DNA of 64,000 nucleotides from CAYRWR01 sp964428015 (GTDB lineage Bacteria > Spirochaetota > Brevinematia > Brevinematales > CAYRWR01). The translations under genes and the position numbers were made by a program. The stretch is from the NCBI GenBank assembly GCA_964428015.1, contig CAYRWR010000006.1, positions 1 through 64,000 of the forward strand, written 5' to 3'. Numbering within the stretch: position 1 is the first letter of the stretch; each line of letters opens with the position of its first letter. A model generated the notes under the pieces. That model did no database searches. It saw only the letters and a list, made by a program, of their open reading frames with translations, and was not told where the DNA came from. This document shows positions 25,636-34,917 of the stretch, one piece after another.

Positions 25636-28484
25636 TTATAGGTGAAGTTAAAAGGAATACGTCCATCCAGATTTTCCAACTTACGTTCAAAATCCTTTAA
25701 AGTCAGTTTTTTGGCTAAATCATTGATTCGATCCTGAGGATCACCCGGACCTTCAACAATATCCTCCGACCAGGGAGAGCCGAACCCCGTAGCCTGTACG
25801 TCCCAGATTATTTCATCTGAAGTGTTCATCACCTTCATACTCAACACATGATATTCACCTTTCAGTACTTTCTGTGATTCAGAGCTGGAGAAGCTCACTT
25901 CTTCATTATATTCGGTTTTATAATTTGCTTCGATTATTAAATCACACTTATCTATAGCAGCTTTTTCATTTGCAGAATAAAAAGTAATCGGATATCCTTT
26001 TTTCTGATATTGATACCACACCCAGGGAATAACATAGCCGATATAACCAACCTTTTTCTTTTTCATCAAATCCGGACGATAGACCTGGAGTACTTCAACA
26101 ATTTCATCTTTTCTGACGGAGCTGTCATAGCTATCGATCAGCAGATTATAGGCTTTAAGCAATTGCAGACTGGTAATTGCAGGGGTAAAGTAGGTAGATT
26201 CTTTGAGCTTTTTAGCAATGAGAGGGGCTGAGGAAGTAGCATTAAGCTTGCCCAATGCCAGAATCGCCTCAGTTTTAAGATCCTTACTGCTCTCTTCAGA
26301 ATTGATAATTCTTTCCAGGATTTCCACTATACCATTCAATTGAGCTGTTGTGCACAATCTGATTATATTGATCTTTTTCTTACTGGAACTGTCTCTGTCT
26401 TTTAAAATATTAAAGAAATAGTTTTGAAAAGAACTCCAGGGGATAGCCGTTTTATGTGCGGAAAGAATATCTACTAATTCATCCTGAATGAGAGACATAC
26501 GGTTATTGGTGATGGTATCAATTGCTATGTTAAGAAGTTCTTTATCCTGTTTAAGAATATAATATTTAAGAGCCTGTTCACGGAGGTTGTCATCCAGTGA
26601 TTCATCAAAAGCAGCCTGCCAGATGGGTGTCGTTAGATTAGTGTGGGGAGATGAGGAAATGCCGAAAATCATAGCAGTTTGAATCAGCATAGGATATGCA
26701 TTTAAAGAGAAATTGATTTTTGTTAAATTAACTCTGGAAGAAAACAATGCACGTAGTAGTTCAGTTTCATCGCTCATTTCATTTTTATATAACCAGTTTA
26801 TTAAAATATCCAGACTCAAACCAGGTGATAAAACCGAAAAATGCGGTGCCGCATATCTGATATCCTGATTTGCTTCAGCAGATATCATTTCATAGAGTAA
26901 ATCTTCCTGAATATTTTCATTAGTCATTTTGTTCACCCTGCTGATGAGAGGGTCCCATAGGTTCTTAGTAGGAAAATTATTCAGGTTTTTTAATTTAGGA
27001 ATCCAAATATCAAAATAACTGATGAGTTCCTTTTCTTTTTCAATCCTGGTAATAGATTGAATGTTCCGCATGGTTAAAGACAGTGCTTTGTCTGAATCAA
27101 ACCTGGATAAAGCCTGAATAAAGCGGATTTTAAATTTTTCTCGTTGGTCCAGGCTGTAGCTTTTTAACTTCTGAAGACTCTCATTATAGAGTTCCTGGGC
27201 TGAATCGGGTTTTGAAGGAATTTTTGATAATAATATTTCTGCTTCCAGGAAAGGATTTTTACTTAGATCTGGCTGCATTTTTCTTGCCTGATTGATATTG
27301 GTCACCGCAATTTTACCAATAGCAGGCATGTAATAGTAAATATTTTGATTTGAAGAGAAGACAATTAATGAATTCAAATATTGTGCCCGACCTGGTTCTG
27401 TACTTAGTTTTTGGAAGGCAAGTGTACCTAATAAATGAGAACGTGCATCATCGTCTTGTTCTAAATCTTTTACCATGCTTCTGCTAAAATAATAATCCAA
27501 AGGTGCTGCTTTAAGAGCTATTTCCAGGTATGCCTGTATACGATCCTTTTTTTCTGATATGGTGGAGGCCATCTCTCTGGCAATAGACAATATTTCTATG
27601 GACTTTTCCGGAATTAAGTCCAGGTTGTCTAATAAATAATGGTATTGATAACCATTGGCACCGGTATTTATTTTTTTGAGATAGTCAAGAGCGGTTGAGT
27701 TTATATGGCCTGCAAAAGTTTGTGCTAAGAGTAAAAAACTATCAGCTCGTTTTTTATTGGAATCAAAAGATCGGGCGATTTTTTCCATGGCATTCCATAT
27801 AGCTTCCGGTACATCGTGGTGTATTTCATCAAGTGTATATATGATATGCTTGAACATATGAAATCGGGTAGATTCAGGAGCATTTTTAGCACTGTTATCC
27901 AGAATTTTTTGTATGGACTGCAGGGTATTACTGGTATCGGAATGAATGGTGAGACAGGTTTGGAAAACATCTATTAATACCAGATCCTGCTTCTGGTTTT
28001 CAGGTACCCGGTCTTTCATGATATCAATTTTATCCATTAGTGTACGAGCCAGAGGCATATCAAACTCAGAAATGCGGCGCAGTACAATACTGAGGTATTC
28101 TATTTTCTCCAGGCTGTCGGGAAACTGATTAAAGAAGGACAGCGCCAGGTTCATTTTTTCCTCTTTTTGGGTAATAAGATAATTTGTATTGGAAAATTCT
28201 GACATGACATAAGCCAGGGCTTGATTAGGATGAATGCAGAAGGAACGGATGGCTGCCTTTTTTACAAGTTGATTTTCAGAATGCAATGCTGTTAATAATT
28301 CAGGAAAATCCTTGGAAGAAACATTGATTTTCTGGTTGTCCTGAAGAAGCTTGTGTGCCGTATAGGTAGCCAGGGCATCATTATCTGAATTGAGATTGTG
28401 TATATTGGCACCGCATCCTGAGAACACTGAAACCAGGAATAGGAAAAGAATAATAGGAGTAAAATTGATTTTTAGGCTTTTCAT
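25632..28484 (-). CDS. large helical-repeat lipoprotein
   Basis: A 950-residue lipoprotein with lipobox VFSGC (Cys about 24). Most of the mature protein is long alpha-helical repeats of the HEAT/armadillo kind (best around 60-120 and 690-790, for example LKTEAILALGKLNATSSAPLIAKKL). A C-terminal beta-rich domain (about 810-950) is not recognised. Such proteins act as periplasmic or surface scaffolds. It follows a VanY-type peptidase gene in the same direction after 86 bp. Function unknown; the repeats are divergent. Confidence 0.65.
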   Translation of the reverse strand: MKSLKINFTPIILFLFLVSVFSGCGANIHNLNSDNDALATYTAHKLLQDNQKINVSSKDFPELLTALHSENQLVKKAAIRSFCIHPNQALAYVMSEFSNTNYLITQKEEKMNLALSFFNQFPDSLEKIEYLSIVLRRISEFDMPLARTLMDKIDIMKDRVPENQKQDLVLIDVFQTCLTIHSDTSNTLQSIQKILDNSAKNAPESTRFHMFKHIIYTLDEIHHDVPEAIWNAMEKIARSFDSNKKRADSFLLLAQTFAGHINSTALDYLKKINTGANGYQYHYLLDNLDLIPEKSIEILSIAREMASTISEKKDRIQAYLEIALKAAPLDYYFSRSMVKDLEQDDDARSHLLGTLAFQKLSTEPGRAQYLNSLIVFSSNQNIYYYMPAIGKIAVTNINQARKMQPDLSKNPFLEAEILLSKIPSKPDSAQELYNESLQKLKSYSLDQREKFKIRFIQALSRFDSDKALSLTMRNIQSITRIEKEKELISYFDIWIPKLKNLNNFPTKNLWDPLISRVNKMTNENIQEDLLYEMISAEANQDIRYAAPHFSVLSPGLSLDILINWLYKNEMSDETELLRALFSSRVNLTKINFSLNAYPMLIQTAMIFGISSSPHTNLTTPIWQAAFDESLDDNLREQALKYYILKQDKELLNIAIDTITNNRMSLIQDELVDILSAHKTAIPWSSFQNYFFNILKDRDSSSKKKINIIRLCTTAQLNGIVEILERIINSEESSKDLKTEAILALGKLNATSSAPLIAKKLKESTYFTPAITSLQLLKAYNLLIDSYDSSVRKDEIVEVLQVYRPDLMKKKKVGYIGYVIPWVWYQYQKKGYPITFYSANEKAAIDKCDLIIEANYKTEYNEEVSFSSSESQKVLKGEYHVLSMKVMNTSDEIIWDVQATGFGSPWSEDIVEGPGDPQDRINDLAKKLTLKDFERKLENLDGRIPFNFTYN

Positions 28485-28570
28485 TTATATACCTGCAGTA
28501 AAGTATTGCAAGAAATATGTTAAATGAAATAGCTTTAAAAGTCAAGCAGGGTACCGAGGCTAATATCCTG

Positions 28571-29335
28571 TCAGGGAAGAACTTCCGGGTTGACGCCTTT
28601 AACATAATCTTCAATCATATTGAGTTCAAAGGCAGTATCATATCCCGTAAATCCGTTTATGTTATCCAGTGAGACGGAGTTAATATATTGACGCAGGATT
28701 TCTTTTGACAAAGGTAGATATGTCCAGTGCCACTTCTCTTCCTCATAACCTTTTTCGCGGGGAGGTTTGGCAGTATATACCTGATAGAAACCAAAGGATG
28801 GAGCATTTTTCAAAAGCCATTGGTAGATTTTCAATCCTTTTCCAGATTCAAAATAGGAGTTGTTCAGATTATTTAAATCTACATCTGTTCCCCAGTGATG
28901 GCGGGATGTACCGGGCATTGAAGAAAATCTCAGTATTGTGCGGGCTTTTTCAACCGGATCTTTGACCATAGTATTAAGATTCTGTCCTTCCACCAGACGG
29001 GAGCCGTTCCACTTTGCTTCCCATATACTTTTCTGATCAGAAAAATTCCGGGTAGCGGAGACTATTATCAATTTGATCCCGTCTTTTTCTGCTGCCTGGG
29101 CCATTTTTTTAAAAGCCTCATAAGCCTGGGTTTGCAAATAAAGTCCATCTTTGGATGAATATCGTGAACTGATCTTGCTGAAATCTGCCTGATTTCCCGG
29201 AATATATCGCCCCAGCAGAAAATCTTTGCTATATACTTTATCTTTAACTTCTGCCTCAAGCTGAGATACCATGGTCAAAGACAGCAATATAGTGAAACAA
29301 ATATAAGTGAATCTTAATGTGATTTGGTTGTTCAT
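28571..29335 (-). CDS. VanY-type D-alanyl-D-alanine carboxypeptidase (M15)
   Basis: A 254-residue exported protein (signal peptide about 1-27) of the M15B/VanY zinc peptidase family. Metal ligands are visible in SRHHWGTDVDL (about 142-152) and in EKWHWTY (about 201-207), in the family order. These enzymes trim the terminal D-Ala from peptidoglycan stem peptides. Without van genes nearby, the likely role is ordinary wall remodelling. It starts within the end of the osmC-like gene (ATGA overlap), so the two are co-translated. Confidence 0.87.
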   Translation of the reverse strand: MNNQITLRFTYICFTILLSLTMVSQLEAEVKDKVYSKDFLLGRYIPGNQADFSKISSRYSSKDGLYLQTQAYEAFKKMAQAAEKDGIKLIIVSATRNFSDQKSIWEAKWNGSRLVEGQNLNTMVKDPVEKARTILRFSSMPGTSRHHWGTDVDLNNLNNSYFESGKGLKIYQWLLKNAPSFGFYQVYTAKPPREKGYEEEKWHWTYLPLSKEILRQYINSVSLDNINGFTGYDTAFELNMIEDYVKGVNPEVLP

Positions 29336-29748
29336 TGGTTGATCTTGATCTCATAACTGAGGTCAGAAGCTTTTTTCAGCATAGCACTGACACCGCAATA
29401 GTTTTCTTGAGACAGTTGTACTGCCCTTTCTACTTTCTGAACATTGATGTCGTTTCCAAAAACATGGTAGATCAGGTGTATTTTGTTGTAGATACGGGGA
29501 TGTTCATCTGTCATTTCATATTCCACATCAATCAAGACATCATCAAACTCAATCCTCATCTTTCGAAGGATGGAGACCACATCCATACCCGTACAGCCTG
29601 AAAGTGCTGCCAGCATCAGCGGCTTGGGGCGGGGACCGGCATCCTGTCCTCCCACACTTTCATCCGCGTCCATAATTATATTATGACCATTGATAGTGGT
29701 CTGGAATTGCATATCTTTGGTCCATTTACAGGTAATCTTATCAGACAT
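29332..29748 (-). CDS. OsmC/Ohr-family protein
   Basis: A 138-residue OsmC-family protein, close to the YhfA-like subgroup. It has the two redox cysteines in LSGCTGMDVVSIL (about 51) and ENYCGVSAMLKK (about 118). Family members reduce organic or lipid peroxides through the thiol pair; the exact substrate here is unknown. AGGAG precedes the ATG. It starts an operon with the VanY-type peptidase and the large lipoprotein, an odd mix that suggests envelope-stress protection (inference). Confidence 0.88.
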   Translation of the reverse strand: MSDKITCKWTKDMQFQTTINGHNIIMDADESVGGQDAGPRPKPLMLAALSGCTGMDVVSILRKMRIEFDDVLIDVEYEMTDEHPRIYNKIHLIYHVFGNDINVQKVERAVQLSQENYCGVSAMLKKASDLSYEIKINQ

Positions 29749-29818
29749 TTTGGCTCCTGTTTATATATTAATATATTATAATATAATGTAAGGGCAAAGG
29801 CAAGTATTCTGAGAAAAA

Positions 29819-29848
29819 TTGACCATACCTCATATGTATCATTATAAT
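29819..29848 (+). promoter_or_regulatory. sigma70-type promoter of the methyltransferase gene
   Basis: TTGACC (29819-29824) and TATAAT (29843-29848), spacer 18 bp, about 15 bp before CAGGAGAAG and the ATG at 29866. Confidence 0.7.
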
Positions 29849-29865
29849 CTGGCAGGAGAAGTTCA

Positions 29866-30615
29866 ATGAATATGTATGATCAGGCAGCTCGCTTTTATGA
29901 CAGGATGTTTCCCTTTTCACTTAGGTTAGAAAGTCAAAAACAGATTTTCTTAAAATTTCTGGAAAATTACCCTCTGAACCGGGTAACAGAGGCAGGTTGC
30001 GGTACAGGGGTTCAATCACTGGCGCTGGCAGAATGCGGGCTGGAAGTCATAGGTACTGATATATCGGAGGAGATGTTGTCCAGGGCGCTGAGCAATTCTA
30101 AATTGAGTAAGGCCACGGTTCAATGGATAAAAGCCGGGATTGAGGAATTACCGGAAAAGCTCCTCCAGCATAGCCAGGATGCAGTCTTTATTCTAGGAAA
30201 CACTTTGTGTCATCTTACGCAAAGTGATTCATTATATCGGATATTGACCGATTTGAAAAATTGTCTGGTACCTCGTGGATATCTGATACTCCAATTGCTG
30301 AATTATACACCTATCCTCAAAGCGCAACAACGTGTGTTGAATATCAGCCGTGAAACAAATGAAGAATTTATCCGTTTCTATGATTTTCTGGAAAATGGCA
30401 GGATCAGGTTTAATATCCTGCATATTGCCGGACAGGGACAACAACCTGACCATGAACTTATAAGTCAGGAGCTCTATCCCTATACCCGGATGGAGATTGA
30501 ACAGATGTTAACTGAGGCTGGATACCATATACAAGCAGTCTGGGAAGAATTAGATGGAAAAGAATTTGATCAGGAATATTCAGGCACCTTATGTATAGTA
30601 GCTCAAATAAATTAG
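29866..30615 (+). CDS. class I SAM-dependent methyltransferase
   Basis: A 249-residue soluble methyltransferase with the Rossmann SAM site VTEAGCGTGVQSLALAECG (about 43-61) and the acidic loop GLEVIGTDISEEMLSRA (about 61-77), then a motif IV-like strand DAVFILGNTLCHL. The substrate cannot be read from the sequence; the form is that of small-molecule enzymes. CAGGAG precedes the ATG. Its stop overlaps the end of the converging UbiB gene by four bases. Confidence 0.8.
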   Translation: MNMYDQAARFYDRMFPFSLRLESQKQIFLKFLENYPLNRVTEAGCGTGVQSLALAECGLEVIGTDISEEMLSRALSNSKLSKATVQWIKAGIEELPEKLLQHSQDAVFILGNTLCHLTQSDSLYRILTDLKNCLVPRGYLILQLLNYTPILKAQQRVLNISRETNEEFIRFYDFLENGRIRFNILHIAGQGQQPDHELISQELYPYTRMEIEQMLTEAGYHIQAVWEELDGKEFDQEYSGTLCIVAQIN

Positions 30616-32300
30616 AGTTTATCCCGAAAATAATCCCGGATGTATAATAAAGCCATCCATAATCCCAACATACCTGTGATCAGCCATCCGGCCAATCCAA
30701 TGACAGACACATTACCCAGGATATAGGGAGGAATGCGGGCAAAGATAATTAAAGATGAACCGATAATCAGCGCCGCCATAATAATGGAGGTACCCAAACG
30801 GCTGGCGGCACTGAGTAAACCTTTTTTCAGTGGTTCAATACTTTTCTTTTCAAATACCAGATCAATTTTTCCGCTCTTGATCTTATTCATGATATCGGTA
30901 AGATCCGCAGGCAGATCCCGCAGTAAAACCCCCAGATCGGAAGTAGTAAACATTATTTCTCCCAGCCAGTTACTGGGCTTGAAGCGGTTTTTGAAAAATT
31001 GCCTGGCAAAAGGGCGGGTAAATTCAATCAGATTAAAATCGGGGTCCAGACTTTTTCCGATGCCCTCCACCGTAAGCAGGGCTTTGATGAGTAAATACAG
31101 GTTAGGGGGGACAGAAAGATGGTTAAGAGTGATGATATCAAATGACTGATGTATCAACTCCTGGATATGGATGTCCTGTAAAGAGACGTTATAGTATTGT
31201 TCCACCAGATCGGCTATTTCCTGCTCCAGATGTTCAAAATGCTCTTCGCTCCCTTTCGTGAGACGTAAAATGATGCGGGTAGCCCGGGTATAATTTTTTC
31301 TTACAATGGCTGACACCAGGTCGGCTAGCATGTCTTTCTGATAGGAGGGTAGGGTCCCCATCATGCCAAAATCCAGAAAACAGATCACTTCATCTTCCAG
31401 GACCAGGATGTTGCCGGCATGAGGGTCAGCGTGAAAAAAGCCGTATTCGAAGATCTGGCTGAGAATGAGAGCCGCCCCGCGGCGGGCGACTTTTTTTACA
31501 TTTATTGTGTCTTTACTTCTGTCCTGTATAAGGGACAGACGGGTACCGTGGATGTATTCCATTACCAGAACTTTCTGACTGCAAAATGGCTGATAGACTA
31601 AAGGGATCCTGATACGGCTGTCTGTTTTATACAGATTCTGAAAACGTATGATGTTTCGCATCTCATGTATGAAGTCCATTTCCTGGTGAATGACCCATTC
31701 AAAATGGTCCAGTACTGCACCTAAATGAAGCAGGGCTATATCAGTAAACGCTTTTTCTATCAGAGTTATAATGTGGTGCAGGATGACAATATCTGAGCTG
31801 ATAATATGCTCGATATTGGGACGGCGTATTTTTACTGCCACAGTCTCTCCACTCCTGAGTACCGCTTTATGCACCTGAGCAATAGAGGCTGAGGCGTCTG
31901 CTTCAGCGTTAAAACTGGAAAAAACCTGATCCAGAGGTACTCCCAGCTCATTTTTAACTATTTGCAGGGCATCCTGGCCTGGAAAAGGGGGAACCTTATC
32001 CTGCAGGTGTTCCAGTTCACGGATTAGCTCAGGGGGGAGAATGTCCGGACGGTTAGACAGTATCTGACCAAATTTTATGAAAGTAGGTCCTAACTCCTCA
32101 ATAGCCAAGCGTACTCGGTGCCAGCGGGAGAGGTGTGGGTCTACCTGTGGAGTTCGGGCAGCCTTCAGCTTTTTCCAGCTCAGCACCCGATTGAGGCCGG
32201 TGATATCTACAAATTCTCCAAAACCGTATCTTACCAGAATCGAAATAATCTGCCTGTAACGATGGAGATGTTTTCGCCAGCTGCTGTTACTGTGGTTCAT
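30612..32300 (-). CDS. UbiB/ABC1-family atypical kinase
   Basis: A 562-residue ABC1/ADCK/UbiB protein. Landmarks: the KxGQ motif in PTFIKFGQILSNRPDILP, VAVKIRRPNIE (nucleotide-binding Lys), HADPHAGNILV and CFLDFGMMG (metal and catalytic region), and one or two C-terminal membrane helices (about 500-555). UbiB proteins support ubiquinone or other lipid handling through ATPase activity; organisms without ubiquinone also have them. It overlaps the upstream phasin-like gene by four bases, so the pair is co-translated. Confidence 0.88.
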   Translation of the reverse strand: MNHSNSSWRKHLHRYRQIISILVRYGFGEFVDITGLNRVLSWKKLKAARTPQVDPHLSRWHRVRLAIEELGPTFIKFGQILSNRPDILPPELIRELEHLQDKVPPFPGQDALQIVKNELGVPLDQVFSSFNAEADASASIAQVHKAVLRSGETVAVKIRRPNIEHIISSDIVILHHIITLIEKAFTDIALLHLGAVLDHFEWVIHQEMDFIHEMRNIIRFQNLYKTDSRIRIPLVYQPFCSQKVLVMEYIHGTRLSLIQDRSKDTINVKKVARRGAALILSQIFEYGFFHADPHAGNILVLEDEVICFLDFGMMGTLPSYQKDMLADLVSAIVRKNYTRATRIILRLTKGSEEHFEHLEQEIADLVEQYYNVSLQDIHIQELIHQSFDIITLNHLSVPPNLYLLIKALLTVEGIGKSLDPDFNLIEFTRPFARQFFKNRFKPSNWLGEIMFTTSDLGVLLRDLPADLTDIMNKIKSGKIDLVFEKKSIEPLKKGLLSAASRLGTSIIMAALIIGSSLIIFARIPPYILGNVSVIGLAGWLITGMLGLWMALLYIRDYFRDKL

Positions 32301-32617
32301 TCTGCCGCGGTAGTCCTGGATGCAGATTTTTTAGTTTTCTCTAAGGCAGCAATCCTATTATCCAGGTCTTTTAATTCTTTGGTAGTGGCTACATGCAGCT
32401 TTTCCAGGATACCTGTGACGACTTTTTCGATATAATTATTGAGATTTTCACGGGCCTTGGCGGTTTCTTCACTGGCCTTCTGGGCAAATTTCTTTCCTTC
32501 TTCTTCTGAAAGTTTCAGATCTTTGGATAGCTTGTCTATAGCCTTTTCTATAGCATCTTTACCCATAGAAATAAAACCCAGTCCGGTATAGAATGCCTTT
32601 TCCAGTGCTTCTTTCAT
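32297..32617 (-). CDS. phasin-like coiled-coil protein
   Basis: A 106-residue acidic/basic helical protein with the phasin pattern: a short hydrophobic N terminus (ALEKAFYTGLGFISMGKD), a long charged helix (about 25-70) and a heptad-like C-terminal coil (LKDLDNRIAALEKTKK) ending in Ala/Thr/Lys. Phasins coat polyhydroxyalkanoate granules, but small relatives next to UbiB genes are widespread and may scaffold UbiB. No PHA synthase is visible, so I favour a UbiB partner (inference). AGGAGG precedes the ATG. Confidence 0.72.
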   Translation of the reverse strand: MKEALEKAFYTGLGFISMGKDAIEKAIDKLSKDLKLSEEEGKKFAQKASEETAKARENLNNYIEKVVTGILEKLHVATTKELKDLDNRIAALEKTKKSASRTTAAE

Positions 32618-32670
32618 ATCAAGCCTCCTTGAAATTTTAAAATATTGGACAAAGTTATCTAATTTTAGAT

Positions 32671-32699
32671 ATTATATTCCAGGTAAAGGTTTTAGTAAA
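32671..32699 (-). promoter_or_regulatory. promoter of the phasin-UbiB pair
   Basis: Minus-strand TTTACT (32699-32694) and TATAAT (32676-32671), spacer 17 bp. An ATCTAA-TT-TTAGAT dyad (32657-32670) covers the expected start of transcription and could be an operator. Confidence 0.6.
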
Positions 32700-32792
32700 T
32701 GTTTTTATTACACAGTCCTGTAAGAGATAATTAAAACATTAGCTTCACTGATACCTGGATTTTTCCGATATACTATTAATCGGGAGGGTGGA

Positions 32793-33713
32793 ATGAGGTT
32801 TATTTCGGTCTTTTTTAGCATAATGTTTCTGGTATACCCGCTTTGCCATGCCCAGGACAATCAGGAATCTGAAGACCATGTAGTCGAACCGATTGAATAC
32901 AGTGAACAGCAGGGAAAACTTCTTATAAAAGCTGCCAGAAAGGGTGACCTGGATGGTATCCGTTCCGCCTTAAACAAAAATGCTTTCGTTGATTATCAGG
33001 ATCAGGACTCAGGAATGGCCGCCATACATTATTGTGCCATTAATGGCGATAATAATGCCATCAGAACATTGCTGGGCTGGGGTGGGGATATCAATCTGTA
33101 TGCGGATAACGGATATACCCCCCTGCATTTTGCAGTAGAAAATGGATACGTGGAAACTGTACGGCTATTAACAGGCTGGGGGGCATTTGTGGATACTCCC
33201 GAGGAATTCCTGGGAAGGACACCTCTGTATATGGCCAGTGCCAGAGGTGATCTGGAAATTATGAGGAACCTCATATACTACAAAGCAGATGTTAATGTAA
33301 AAGCCTATTTCCGTAGTTATTCTCCTTTGCATATTGCCCTGGAAAATGAGCATTATGAAGCAGCAGAGTATTTACTGCAGAAAGGATCTTATCTGAATCC
33401 CTGGAGTGTGCGACAGCTCACCCCTCTGCATTGGGCCGCTATGGACGGAAAGTTACAAACCCTGGAATGGCTCATCAGTAAAGGTGCCAGTCTTGATGCT
33501 GTAAGTACAGAAGGGTATAATGCTCTCCATCTGGCTGTCTATTTCAATCAGCCGGAAATCGTAGAGTTTTTACTTACTACTACTCTGGATATAAATCAAA
33601 AGACCACAAAATCCAGTTATGATATACCGGAAAAGGTAACAGCCCTGGATATTGCCCGGATCAAAAAATACAAGAATATTCAAAAATTACTCATTACAGC
33701 TGGTGCCAGATAA
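32793..33713 (+). CDS. exported ankyrin-repeat protein
   Basis: A 306-residue protein with a signal peptide (about 1-20, ending CHAQ) and about seven ankyrin repeats from residue 45 to the end. Clear units include TPLHFAVENGYVETVRLL, SPLHIALENEHYEAAEYLL and TPLHWAAMDGKLQTLEWL. Ankyrin repeats mediate protein binding, here outside the cytoplasm. GGGAGG precedes the ATG. It has no clear operon partner. Confidence 0.88.
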   Translation: MRFISVFFSIMFLVYPLCHAQDNQESEDHVVEPIEYSEQQGKLLIKAARKGDLDGIRSALNKNAFVDYQDQDSGMAAIHYCAINGDNNAIRTLLGWGGDINLYADNGYTPLHFAVENGYVETVRLLTGWGAFVDTPEEFLGRTPLYMASARGDLEIMRNLIYYKADVNVKAYFRSYSPLHIALENEHYEAAEYLLQKGSYLNPWSVRQLTPLHWAAMDGKLQTLEWLISKGASLDAVSTEGYNALHLAVYFNQPEIVEFLLTTTLDINQKTTKSSYDIPEKVTALDIARIKKYKNIQKLLITAGAR

Positions 33714-33749
33714 ATAAATTCAGTACTTTCTAAAAAATGGTGCCATGGT

Positions 33750-33778
33750 TTGACAGGCTTAACAGCATTACTTAAAAT
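33750..33778 (+). promoter_or_regulatory. sigma70-type promoter of the surface-repeat gene
   Basis: TTGACA (33750-33755) and TAAAAT (33773-33778), spacer 17 bp, leaving a leader of about 60 bases before the GTG at 33844. Confidence 0.7.
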
Positions 33779-33843
33779 ATTTGGCGTATTATCAGGGGGT
33801 AATCAGGTGTCATTTTGTGCTTTAAAGAATATTCAGGCTTAAT

Positions 33844-34917
33844 GTGAAAAGATTTATACTTTCCTTTCTTTTGACCTTTCCAGGATTGATTTTCAGCAGC
33901 CCATCCCCTTATCATTTTATACAGTTGGGTATAGTTGCACCCATTTCCACTTTTGGTCAGGGGCCATTACAGCACAATTCTCTAGTCCTGCATCTGGGAT
34001 ATCTTGAAATGGACAAGCTGAGCGGTATAAGTATAGGCCCGATCACTGTATTGCAGGAAAGGGGCGCAGGATGGATGCTGGGACTTTATCAGCTGTCTGC
34101 ATCTTCCCTGTGGGGGGTACAGATGGGGATAGCCACAGTGGCTGAAGGATTGTATGGTATATCCCTCAATCTGGCTAATATTAATTTTGGGTTCAACGGA
34201 GCAGGTGTGGAACTGGGCGCCTTTAATTTTAATGGATACAAATACCGTGGTCTGCAATTGGGTGCCCTTAATATTCAACCCGATTTCATGGGTTTTCATG
34301 CCGGCTGGCTAAATCAGTCGGATGTCTCCCGGGGAGTAGAGCTGGGTATTCTCAATTTAAACGGCGAATTTTCAGGTTTCCAGGCTGGAGCCATCAATAT
34401 CATGGACCGGGGTCAAGGCGTGTCAATTGGGATTTTTAATTTAATCAATCATGATTCCATTATCCCCTTGGGGCTGGTCACGATTATAAAGGACCGGCCT
34501 GTATTTGTTGCTATAGGAGTGGATAGTGATAATCTGATTCACCTGGATCTTATTCACGGAGCACTTCAGGTCTATAATATCTATTCAGTGTCCAAGCTTT
34601 TGAATCATAACTTCTTTACTTTTGCCTGGGGGTGGGGCTATCAGACTACGGGAAAAGTTGTGGAATGGCATATCGAGTCAAAAATAAACGGTTTTATCTG
34701 GGACAGTCAGTGGAAAAACGATTATTCTTTGGAGCTGAAGACATTTGTGACTTTAAGAGCCTATGAACACTTTGCGGTGAATGTGGGGATTTCCTACCAT
34801 CTCTTATTCAGGGATCCGGTTAATGATGCAGTTCTATTGTACATTCCAGCTGCTTCACGCGTAGGGCAGAGTCTGGTGTATCATTGGCCGGGGGTATTCG
34901 CTTCCTGGCAGTTTTAA
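33844..34917 (+). CDS. LA_2272-like surface repeat protein
   Basis: A 357-residue exported protein (signal peptide about 1-20) with a run of short repeats from about 60 to 215. The units are of the form G-Q-G-N or G-E-L-G-I-L-N, as in LQLGALNIQPDFMGFHAGWL and VELGILNLNGEFSGFQAGAI. This is the pattern of the LA_2272 surface-repeat family known from Leptospira. The rest is beta-rich, and the protein ends WQF, a terminal aromatic typical of outer-membrane strands. Starts with GTG; the ribosome-binding site is weak. Function unknown. Confidence 0.65.
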   Translation: MKRFILSFLLTFPGLIFSSPSPYHFIQLGIVAPISTFGQGPLQHNSLVLHLGYLEMDKLSGISIGPITVLQERGAGWMLGLYQLSASSLWGVQMGIATVAEGLYGISLNLANINFGFNGAGVELGAFNFNGYKYRGLQLGALNIQPDFMGFHAGWLNQSDVSRGVELGILNLNGEFSGFQAGAINIMDRGQGVSIGIFNLINHDSIIPLGLVTIIKDRPVFVAIGVDSDNLIHLDLIHGALQVYNIYSVSKLLNHNFFTFAWGWGYQTTGKVVEWHIESKINGFIWDSQWKNDYSLELKTFVTLRAYEHFAVNVGISYHLLFRDPVNDAVLLYIPAASRVGQSLVYHWPGVFASWQF

